Source of the DNA: Candidatus Omnitrophica bacterium UBA5776
GTDB taxonomy: Bacteria > Omnitrophota > Gorgyraeia > Gygaellales > Profunditerraquicolaceae
Length of the DNA: 29,479 nucleotides
Direction of reading: 5' to 3'
Assembly: GCA_002418595.1 (NCBI GenBank)
Contig: DIEK01000038.1
Coordinates: forward strand, 1 to 29,479
In this document: one piece after another, positions 13,529 to 20,174 of the stretch
How the letters are laid out: every line of letters starts with the position of its first letter
Numbering within the stretch: the first letter of the stretch is position 1
Notes under the pieces: generated by a model
What the model was told of the DNA's origin: nothing
The model's database searches: none
What the model saw: only the letters and a program-made list of their open reading frames with translations
Translations under genes and position numbers: made by a program

Positions 13529-16333
13529 GTGGAATACAAGGATACCCTTAATTTGCCCAAGACGAATTTCCCCATGAAAGCCGATCTTCCCGGCCGCGAG
13601 CCGCAGATGCTGCAACGCTGGCAGGATGAGGGGCTTCGCGCCGGCATCGCCGCGAAAGCGCAGAACAGGCCGAAATATGTTCTGCACGACGGGCCGCCTT
13701 ACGCCAACGGCAATATTCACATCGGACACGCCCTGAACAAGGTACTCAAGGATTTTGTCGTAAAATACAAGAACATGCGCGGTTTTTCCGTTTCCTACGT
13801 TCCGGGATGGGACTGCCACGGCCTGCCGATAGAGCACGCGCTGATGAAGGAGATGAAGATCTCAAAATATCAGATATCCCAGGCGGAGTTCCGCAAAAAG
13901 GCGCATGAATACGCGATGAAGTTCGTCGGCATACAGCGCGAACAGTTCAAAAGACTGGGCGTGATCGGCGACTGGGAGCACCCTTATCTGACGCTGTCCG
14001 GAGAATACGAGACCGCTATCCTGGAGTCTTTTCTTAAGTTGTTCGAGGACGGCTATATTTACCGGGGGTTGAAGCCGGTCAACTGGTGCCTGAAGTGCGA
14101 AACGGCGCTCGCCGAAGCGGAAGTGGAATACGATGATCATACGTCACCGTCCACTTACGTCCGGTTCAAGCTCGAAGAAGACAACCCTTTCGGAGGCGGC
14201 GTTTGCCTGGTGATCTGGACGACTACTCCCTGGACGCTGCCGGCTAACGTCGCGGTGGCGGCGCACCCGGATATTATCTACGTCTGCGTGCGCACTGCCG
14301 TTGGGAAGCTGATAGTCGCTAAAGATTTGCTGGAACGGGTAATGGAACAATGCGGTATTTCCGGCTACGAGGTAGTGCGCGAGATGAAAGGGACGGAGCT
14401 CGAGGGATTGGAGTATTCTCATCCTTTCGGGCTGCGCCGGGGGAGAGTCGTTCTCGCGCAATACGTTTCGAAAGAGGACGGCACGGGGCTGGTGCATACC
14501 GCTCCCGGTCACGGCAGCGAGGATTATCTGACAGGCCTCGCTTATAAGCTGGAAGTGGTAATGCCGGTGGACGATCGCGGTAATTTCGACGGCTCCGCGG
14601 GAGAATTCGCCGGATTGAATGTTTTCAAGGCCAACCCTCTGATACTGGAAAAGCTCTCTTCTCTGGGTGCGCTTTTGTGGTCCGGGGAAGTCAGGCATTC
14701 CTATCCGCACTGCTGGCGTTGTAAGACCCCGATCATTTTCCGCGCCACGAAACAATGGTTCCTGAATTTAGATCACGCCGATCTGCGGCAGAGGCTGCTC
14801 GATGCGATAGAGAATGACGTGGGCTGGATTCCTTCCGCGGGCAAAGAACGCATCAGGTCTATGGTGCAGTCCCGCCCGCACTGGTGTCTTTCCCGCCAGA
14901 GATACTGGGGAGTGCCGGTTCCGGCGCTTGTCTGCAAAGAGTGCGGAGAAGAGTTTTTCGACCCCGCCGTCATCAGGTCTCTGATAAAATTCACCGCGGC
15001 GGAAGGGACCGATTGCTGGTTCATCCGTGACGTGAAAGATTTTCTTTCTTCTTCCGGGGTCCGCTGCCCGTCGTGCGGCGGCGGTTCGGCGGAGAAAGGA
15101 AAGGATATTCTCGACGTCTGGTTCGATTCCGGGGTCAGCAGCCAGGCCGTGCTAAAACGCAGGCCGGAGCTCGCTTTCCCGGCGGACTTGTATCTTGAGG
15201 GATCCGACCAGCACCGCGGCTGGTTCCAGGCTTCTTTGATCCCGGCGATGTGCATTGACGGGCGGCCGCCTTTCAAAAGCGTGCTTACGCACGGTTTCGT
15301 GATGGACGGCGAAGGCAGGAAGATGTCCAAGTCTCTGGGCAACGTCATATCCCCGGATGAAATCATCAAGAAATACGGGGCGGACATCCTCCGTCTCTGG
15401 GTGGCAGCCAGCGACTATAACGAAGATATCAGGATATCCACGGTCATATTGACCCGGCTTTCCGAGGCTTACAGGAAAATAAGGAACACCGCGAAATTCA
15501 TGCTGAGCAATCTTTACGATTTTACTCCGGAGACGGAGAAGGTACCGTTTGAGGAGCTCCGTGAGGTGGATAAGTGGATACTGGCCAGGATGCGCAAATG
15601 CCTTGATACGGCCACCGCAGCCTATGAAGGCTTTGAGTTTCACCGCGCGTATAAGGCGGTTTATGATTTCTGCAATGAGGATCTCTCTATGTATTATCTG
15701 GATATGGTCAAGGGCAGGCTTTATACCTTTGCCCCGGACTCCCGCCCGAGGCGGGCAGCCCAGACGGTCATTTACGAGATTCTCGATGTCTTGACCAGGA
15801 TCTCCGCGCCCATACTTGCCTTTACCGCCGACGAGATACGCAGAAGCATGCCTTCGGCGGGCGGCAGCGTGCATTCTCTCGAGTGGCCGGCTGGCCGGAG
15901 CGAGTATTTACGGAATGATTCCCATCCGCTGGAGCAGGCCATGGAACTGATCCCGGATATAGCCAAAGCGCTGGAGGACAAGAGAGTATCCGGGATGATC
16001 GGCAGTTCCTTCGACGCGAAAATAAAACTGTTGACAAACGACGAAAATCGGTATAAATATTTAACCGGCCTTGGGGCGCAATTAAACGAGATATACAAAG
16101 TGTCCCAGGTCGAAGTGGTCCGAACCCGCGGATCAGCTCCCGCGTCCGGCAAGCAAGGATGCGGCGGAGAACTGACCGTGGAAGTATTCAAAGGTGACGG
16201 CGTGAAATGCGTAAGGTGCTGGAATTATTCACCGGCCGTGGGCATTAACGCGGAACACCCTTTGTTGTGCGAAAACTGCGTTAATGCCATAGGAGGTATC
16301 CGCGTTGAAAAAGAAAAGAATGCTCAAGGCTGA
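13529..16333 (+). CDS. ileS: Isoleucyl-tRNA synthetase (IleS)
   Basis: This class I synthetase charges tRNA-Ile and edits valine. The 934-aa protein shows the HIGH motif (64-67, in NIHIGHALN), PGWDCHGLPIE, the CP1 editing domain with WTTTPWTLPANVA and TAPGHGSEDY, DVWFDSG, EGSDQHRGWFQ, KMSKS (598-602), the anticodon-binding helical domain and a C-terminal zinc finger (C894, C897, C914, C917), the bacterial type. Further CxxC pairs occur in the catalytic half (CWRC, CKEC, CPSC), suggesting another metal site. The start is GTG 13529, 6 nt after GGAG (13519-13522). The 3' end overlaps the following dksA-like gene by 29 bp. Confidence 0.98.
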   Translation: MEYKDTLNLPKTNFPMKADLPGREPQMLQRWQDEGLRAGIAAKAQNRPKYVLHDGPPYANGNIHIGHALNKVLKDFVVKYKNMRGFSVSYVPGWDCHGLPIEHALMKEMKISKYQISQAEFRKKAHEYAMKFVGIQREQFKRLGVIGDWEHPYLTLSGEYETAILESFLKLFEDGYIYRGLKPVNWCLKCETALAEAEVEYDDHTSPSTYVRFKLEEDNPFGGGVCLVIWTTTPWTLPANVAVAAHPDIIYVCVRTAVGKLIVAKDLLERVMEQCGISGYEVVREMKGTELEGLEYSHPFGLRRGRVVLAQYVSKEDGTGLVHTAPGHGSEDYLTGLAYKLEVVMPVDDRGNFDGSAGEFAGLNVFKANPLILEKLSSLGALLWSGEVRHSYPHCWRCKTPIIFRATKQWFLNLDHADLRQRLLDAIENDVGWIPSAGKERIRSMVQSRPHWCLSRQRYWGVPVPALVCKECGEEFFDPAVIRSLIKFTAAEGTDCWFIRDVKDFLSSSGVRCPSCGGGSAEKGKDILDVWFDSGVSSQAVLKRRPELAFPADLYLEGSDQHRGWFQASLIPAMCIDGRPPFKSVLTHGFVMDGEGRKMSKSLGNVISPDEIIKKYGADILRLWVAASDYNEDIRISTVILTRLSEAYRKIRNTAKFMLSNLYDFTPETEKVPFEELREVDKWILARMRKCLDTATAAYEGFEFHRAYKAVYDFCNEDLSMYYLDMVKGRLYTFAPDSRPRRAAQTVIYEILDVLTRISAPILAFTADEIRRSMPSAGGSVHSLEWPAGRSEYLRNDSHPLEQAMELIPDIAKALEDKRVSGMIGSSFDAKIKLLTNDENRYKYLTGLGAQLNEIYKVSQVEVVRTRGSAPASGKQGCGGELTVEVFKGDGVKCVRCWNYSPAVGINAEHPLLCENCVNAIGGIRVEKEKNAQG

Positions 16334-16691
16334 TCTGGCGGCTTTCAAAAAGCTGATCCTGAAGAAAAAAGAAGATATAATAGAACACATCCGCGAGATA
16401 TCGGAAGAGACCGTGAAAAAGTCGCAAAAGGACGCTTCCGGCGATATCTCGTCTTATACGTATCATATGGCCGATGTCGCTACCGATAATTACGACAGGG
16501 AGTTCTCCATGGGGCGCGTTTCCGAGGACAGGGAATTCCTTTTCGAACTGGACGACGCCTTAAAGAGGATAGAAGACGGAAGCTTCGGTATTTGCGAAGA
16601 CTGCGGGGCGTTGGTCAGCAAGACCAGACTAAAGGCCGTTCCTTCCGCCCGCCTTTGCATAAAGTGCCAGGAGAAAAAGGACAAGAAATAA
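16305..16691 (+). CDS. DksA/TraR-family zinc-finger protein
   Basis: Members bind RNA polymerase through the secondary channel or are general stress proteins of the YocK/YteA type. The 128-aa product has a lysine-rich N-terminal coiled coil (about 5-45), an acidic segment ADVATDNYDREF (56-67), and a four-cysteine zinc finger C97xxC100...C118xxC121, close to the DksA C4 layout. The start is TTG 16305, supported by AGGAGGT at 16291-16297, 7 nt upstream; the next ATG (16320) is 22 nt away from it. The gene overlaps ileS by 29 bp and stops 5 bp before lspA. Whether it acts with ppGpp as true DksA cannot be told from sequence alone. Confidence 0.88.
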   Translation: MKKKRMLKADLAAFKKLILKKKEDIIEHIREISEETVKKSQKDASGDISSYTYHMADVATDNYDREFSMGRVSEDREFLFELDDALKRIEDGSFGICEDCGALVSKTRLKAVPSARLCIKCQEKKDKK

Positions 16692-16696
16692 GGGGA

Positions 16697-17137
16697 ATGT
16701 TTATTTTTGCCATCGCAGCGGCCGTAGCCGTCATAGACCAAGCCTCAAAATTTATCGTCGGTAGACATTTACAACTTTATCAATCCATCCCGGTCTTCAA
16801 ACCGTTCTTTCATCTTACGCTCGTGCATAACCGCGGAGCCGCTTTCGGCATGTTCAAGGGCGGCGGCTTTTTTTTCATCCTTACCGCCTGCCTTGCGCTG
16901 ATTGCCGTATCCATATATGTTAAAAACAGGAAAAAGCGGCTGACGCCGCTGCCCGCGGTTTCTCTCGGGCTGGTGGCCGGAGGTACCGTCGGCAATCTGA
17001 TAGACAGGTTGTTCTTGGGGCACGTGGTCGATTTTCTGGATTTCAGGATATGGCCGGTCTTCAATATCGCGGACACGGCGATAACCTGCGGTATGGTTTT
17101 GCTGTTTATTTATTTCATGAAGAATAGCGGATCTTGA
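16697..17137 (+). CDS. lspA: Lipoprotein signal peptidase (LspA)
   Basis: LspA is the inner-membrane aspartic peptidase that removes signal peptides from diacylglyceryl-modified prolipoproteins. The 146 aa carry four hydrophobic segments and the conserved family blocks: IDQASK (13-18), HNRGAAFG (44-51), GGTVGNLIDRL (95-105), VVDF (110-113) and FNIADTAI (122-129). The conserved acidic residues D103, D112 and D126 include the catalytic aspartate pair. ATG 16697 is the first plausible start after the dksA-like gene; the GGGG upstream is too close (1-2 nt) to be an ideal ribosome site, so coupling with the upstream gene is likely. Confidence 0.95.
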   Translation: MFIFAIAAAVAVIDQASKFIVGRHLQLYQSIPVFKPFFHLTLVHNRGAAFGMFKGGGFFFILTACLALIAVSIYVKNRKKRLTPLPAVSLGLVAGGTVGNLIDRLFLGHVVDFLDFRIWPVFNIADTAITCGMVLLFIYFMKNSGS

Positions 17138-17141
17138 AAGC

Positions 17142-17265
17142 CGTTTTTCGTTTATCGGTTACCATACCCCTATTTTAGTCTCGCCAAAGCTTCAGGGGCG
17201 GGTGTATCGTCAATCACCTTACGTCTTTCGGTCTTAGGATATAACCGTAACCGAAAAGCGAAACG
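17142..17265 (+). repeat. Imperfect long inverted repeat in the lspA-lgt gap
   Basis: CGTTTTTCG...ATCGGTTAC (17142-17162) is an imperfect reverse complement of GTAACCGAAAAGCGAAACG (17247-17265). Between the arms lies the GCTTCAG stem-loop at 17180-17202. The 188-bp gap 17138-17325 contains no gene that I can support; together these arms could fold into one extended cruciform or RNA structure after lspA. Confidence 0.6.
17180..17202 (+). repeat. GC-rich stem-loop with GCTTCAG loop (copy 2)
   Basis: CTCGCC (17180-17185) pairs with GGCGGG (17197-17202, one G-U pair). The central 19 nt match the copy at 1225-1249 at 17 positions (GCCAAnGCTTCAGnGGCGG), so the two are one dispersed family. Confidence 0.65.
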
Positions 17266-17290
17266 AGCTTCATTACCGTAGTCGTTACCG

Positions 17291-17313
17291 AATTAAGTAT
17301 CGTGTCCCCGGAA
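17291..17313 (+). repeat. Solo arm of the REP/RAYT-like palindrome
   Basis: Twenty-three bases equal the right arm of the palindromes at 52-75 and 24527-24550 with one T-to-C change (AATTAAGTATCGTGTCCCCG...). No left arm is found upstream. It ends 12 nt before the lgt start codon and merges into the purine-rich GGAAGGGAG that serves as the lgt ribosome binding site. Confidence 0.85.
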
Positions 17314-17325
17314 GGGAGTCGTAAT

Positions 17326-18060
17326 ATGCACCCCGAGATCTGCAGAATAGGTCATTGCGCGATCTACAGCTATGGAGCGGCCCTGGTATCGGCTTTCTGG
17401 ATCTGCGCCTTTCTTCTTAGAAGGGCAGCCCTGCCTGCCGGATTCGACCCGGAGCGGATCACCGGCCTTTTGTTCACCGTTTTCTTTTCAGGCATAATCG
17501 GCGGCAGAGTAATTTACATATTACTGAATCTCAAGATGTATATCTCCGATCCGCTGGAGATAATAATGCTCCAGCACGGCGGCCTGGCCTGGTTCGGCGG
17601 ATTCATGGGCGGGGCGGCAGGCGGGATTATTTACTGCCTCAAGAAAAGAATGCCGCTGTTGAAAACCATTGATTTCATCTCTCCTTACATCGCCTTGGGC
17701 CACGCCATCGGCCGAATAGGCTGTTTTTTCAACGGCTGCTGTTACGGTAAGGTTTCTCCGCATGGTTTTTATTTCCCGGTGCACGGGGAGACGCTTGTGC
17801 CGGTGCAGCTTTATTCCAGTCTGCTGCTTGTCGCGATATTCGTGATACTAAGGGTGTTGCAGTCGAGGCCGCACCGCCCGGGAGACATCTTCCTCTTTTA
17901 TATGATGCTTTACTCGATAAAACGGTTTCTTATAGAATATCTGCGCGCAGACGGGAACATTCTGTTAATGGGGCTGACGGTGTTCCAGGTTTTCAGCGTT
18001 ATCATGTTCTTGAAGGCGGTTGCGCTGGCTGTCTTCTCCAGAAGAAGGGCCCATGCCTAA
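17326..18060 (+). CDS. lgt: Prolipoprotein diacylglyceryl transferase (Lgt)
   Basis: Lgt moves diacylglycerol from phosphatidylglycerol to the lipobox cysteine of prolipoproteins, the step before LspA. The 244-aa membrane protein has about seven hydrophobic segments, MLQHGGLAWFGGFMGG (81-96) and GRIGCFFNGCCYGK (129-142), matching the Lgt signature around the essential arginine (R130), though the usual RIGNFxNGE core is RIGCFFNGC here. ATG 17326 follows GGAAGGGAG (about 8 nt). A GTG at 17302 is in frame but lies inside the repeat arm. It overlaps rluD by 8 bp. Confidence 0.93.
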   Translation: MHPEICRIGHCAIYSYGAALVSAFWICAFLLRRAALPAGFDPERITGLLFTVFFSGIIGGRVIYILLNLKMYISDPLEIIMLQHGGLAWFGGFMGGAAGGIIYCLKKRMPLLKTIDFISPYIALGHAIGRIGCFFNGCCYGKVSPHGFYFPVHGETLVPVQLYSSLLLVAIFVILRVLQSRPHRPGDIFLFYMMLYSIKRFLIEYLRADGNILLMGLTVFQVFSVIMFLKAVALAVFSRRRAHA

Positions 18061-18961
18061 ATACACAATTTCCGCGGCCGCGGAAGATTCCGGCCGGCGG
18101 CTCGACTCCGTGTTAACGGAACTGTCTCAACCCCTCGGTTTGGGGCTTTCGCGAGTGGCGGTGCAAAGGCTTATCTGCGAAGGAAAGGTTCTCGTGGAAA
18201 ATTCCGCCGTGACCAAGCCGCACAACAAGCTTAAAGGCGGAGAGAAGATAATCCTGGATTTCGAGGAGCGCGCGGAAACCGGCCCTTCCGCGGAGGATAT
18301 TCCGCTGGACGTTGTTTACGAAGACCCCGATATCGCGATTATCAACAAGCCTTCCGGATTGGTCGTGCATCCGGCGCCCGGCAATCGCGAACACACGCTG
18401 GTTAACGCGCTTCTGTATCGCTTCGGCGAGTTGTCCTCCGTGGACCCGCAAAGGCCGGGGATCGTCCATCGGCTGGATAAGGAGACGTCCGGTCTTCTGG
18501 TCGTCGCCAGGAACAACGATGCCCATCGCAAACTTGCCGGGCAATTCGAGGTGCACAGCATAAAACGCGTTTATGTCGCGGTGGTCTCCGGGATTACCAG
18601 GTTCGATGAAGACGTCATAGAGGTCCCTATCGGGCGTCATCCCATAAAAAGGGAGGATATGGCCGCCGGAGTAGCCAAGAACGCCAAGTATGCCAGGACT
18701 CTCTACCGGACCGTTAAACGGGGCGGCAGCGCGACCTTGCTGCAATTGGAGCCGTTCACCGGCAGGACGCATCAACTTCGCGTGCATCTGGCGTTCATCG
18801 GGCATCCGATACTTGGGGACACCCGTTACGGTAGAGCGCCATACGGCGGAATAAACAGGCTCGCATTGCACGCGAGATCTATAGGTTTCATCCATCCTTC
18901 AAAGAACAAGTTCGTAGAGTTCTCTTCCGAGATCCCCCCGGAATTTCTCAAGCTGCTCTAA
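18053..18961 (+). CDS. rluD: RluD-family large-subunit rRNA pseudouridine synthase
   Basis: The enzyme isomerises uridines in 23S rRNA (RluD targets helix 69). The 302-aa protein has an N-terminal S4 RNA-binding domain (about 14-70, RRLDSVLTELSQPL...VAVQRLICEGKVLVEN) and a RluA-type catalytic domain with the active aspartate in GIVHRLDKETSGLLVVAR (D142), KRVYVAVVSG and GRTHQLRVHLAFIGHPILGD. ATG 18053 overlaps the lgt stop. RluA and RluC share this architecture; the S4 domain and length favour RluD/YlyB, and the exact target uridine cannot be read from sequence. lspA-rluD proximity is common in bacteria. Confidence 0.93.
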   Translation: MPKYTISAAAEDSGRRLDSVLTELSQPLGLGLSRVAVQRLICEGKVLVENSAVTKPHNKLKGGEKIILDFEERAETGPSAEDIPLDVVYEDPDIAIINKPSGLVVHPAPGNREHTLVNALLYRFGELSSVDPQRPGIVHRLDKETSGLLVVARNNDAHRKLAGQFEVHSIKRVYVAVVSGITRFDEDVIEVPIGRHPIKREDMAAGVAKNAKYARTLYRTVKRGGSATLLQLEPFTGRTHQLRVHLAFIGHPILGDTRYGRAPYGGINRLALHARSIGFIHPSKNKFVEFSSEIPPEFLKLL

Positions 18962-19014
18962 ATTTATCCAAGGATCACTTTTAGAAGAGTTTTTGTCTCT
19001 CAGATTCACCTCGC

Positions 19015-19049
19015 TGCGCTGTTTAAAGAAATTGTTTGACAGCGCACTA
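19015..19049 (-). repeat. 35-bp dispersed hairpin repeat (copy 2, inverted)
   Basis: TGCGCTGT (19015-19022) and ACAGCGCA (19039-19046) form a perfect 8-bp stem with a 16-nt loop. Its reverse complement aligns with 1186-1220, including the leading TAG and a loop that differs by a few changes and one shifted base. CTCGC and GCGAG outside the stem extend the symmetry. It lies between rluD and the promoter at 19066; the rest of 18962-19156 shows no gene. Confidence 0.75.
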
Positions 19050-19065
19050 AGGGGCGAGATAAATA

Positions 19066-19093
19066 TTGTTTACCGTTCCTCGTGTGATATAAT
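19066..19093 (+). promoter_or_regulatory. Predicted promoter for the TPR-pilB operon
   Basis: TTGTTT (19066-19071) and a perfect TATAAT (19088-19093) are 16 nt apart, and the next gene starts 64 nt after the -10 box. The -35 match is only fair. Confidence 0.5.
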
Positions 19094-19156
19094 GATTTTC
19101 AACCTTGGTTAAAGGTATAGAAAAATAAACCGTCGCGTCAAAGAAGGGGAGCGGAT

Positions 19157-20161
19157 ATGAAAAAATATATTAATCTGGCGGCGATATTCATTATGGCGGG
19201 CTTCATCCTATCCTCGATTCCGGCGAATGCCGAGGATGCCGCGGAAGGGGATCAGAAGAGTGAGACGGTGAGCCCGTATGTGGAGCTGTATAATCAGGGC
19301 ATAGCTTTGCTTTCCGGGGGGGACGCAGCCAGGGCGAAAGCGTTGTTTGAAGAGGCGGCAGGCCTGGCGCCTGATGATCCGGGTATAATGCGCGCCCTGA
19401 TAGAGACGGATATAGCTCTTTCCGCCGATAATAATGCCTTGCAGAAGCTGGTCAATGTCTTGAGTTCCGACAAGTTCGAAGGTATCAAGGATTGGGCGGC
19501 GATCGAATATTACAAATTATCCGGAAAAAAAGGCGGGATACAGTCGGCCATAGATCAACTGGCGGCTATAGAAAACAGTTCGGGGAATCTGTATCTGCAA
19601 AGAGCGATAGCCGAGGGTTATGTGCGTCTGCGGCAATGGGATAAGGTGGCGGCAATCTACGCCGGGCTGGTGCAATCGCATCCCGGCAACCCGCTCCTGG
19701 CGACGCGGCTGGTGGATGCTTATATGCTTGGACAGGATTATGAAGCAGTCATCGCCATACTGGAACCGCAACTTGTTGCGGATCCGGAGAACACGGGGAT
19801 TTCCGATGTCCTGGCGCGCGCTTATGTGGGGGCGAAGAAAGGTGAACAGGCGGTAGCTTTATACAAACAGAAAATCGCCAAGAATCCTTCCTCTCCGGGT
19901 TTAAGAGGCAGATATGCCCAGGCGTTGCTGGACCTGGGTATGGCAGGAGAGTCTTTGGCGGAGTGGCAGGAGGCCTCCAAGCTCGACGGCAAAAATCTTT
20001 TATTCAAACAGCGCACCGCCGAAACGTATGCGGAACTGGGCCGGACCAGAGATGCGAAAAGCGAATACAACAAACTATTGAACCTTATCCCCGAGGGACA
20101 GGCCGATTTTAAAAAATATATACTTGCCAGGGTCGAAGAGCTCAATAAAACCAGGAAATGA
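19157..20161 (+). CDS. Secreted tetratricopeptide-repeat protein
   Basis: The function is unknown; TPR proteins of this kind scaffold protein complexes. The 334-aa product has a signal peptide (MKKYINLAAIFIMAGF..., likely cleavage after NANA-type PANA near residue 25) and a string of TPR-like helix pairs, for example YNQGIALLSGGDAARAKALF, WDKVAAIYAGLVQSHPGNP, GEQAVALYKQKIAKNPSSP and GRTRDAKSEYNKLLNLIPE. GGGGAG 6 nt or so upstream supports ATG 19157. It is first in an operon with a secreted Ig-like protein and PilB, so a periplasmic or outer-membrane part in pilus or secretion assembly (like PilF/TadD proteins) is a reasonable inference. Confidence 0.8.
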   Translation: MKKYINLAAIFIMAGFILSSIPANAEDAAEGDQKSETVSPYVELYNQGIALLSGGDAARAKALFEEAAGLAPDDPGIMRALIETDIALSADNNALQKLVNVLSSDKFEGIKDWAAIEYYKLSGKKGGIQSAIDQLAAIENSSGNLYLQRAIAEGYVRLRQWDKVAAIYAGLVQSHPGNPLLATRLVDAYMLGQDYEAVIAILEPQLVADPENTGISDVLARAYVGAKKGEQAVALYKQKIAKNPSSPGLRGRYAQALLDLGMAGESLAEWQEASKLDGKNLLFKQRTAETYAELGRTRDAKSEYNKLLNLIPEGQADFKKYILARVEELNKTRK

Positions 20162-20174
20162 TCCGGACTGCGGG

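Noticed and set aside
18113..18895. A 260-codon minus-strand ORF opposite rluD
   Set aside because: Shadow ORF; the plus strand shows the full pseudouridine synthase motifs.
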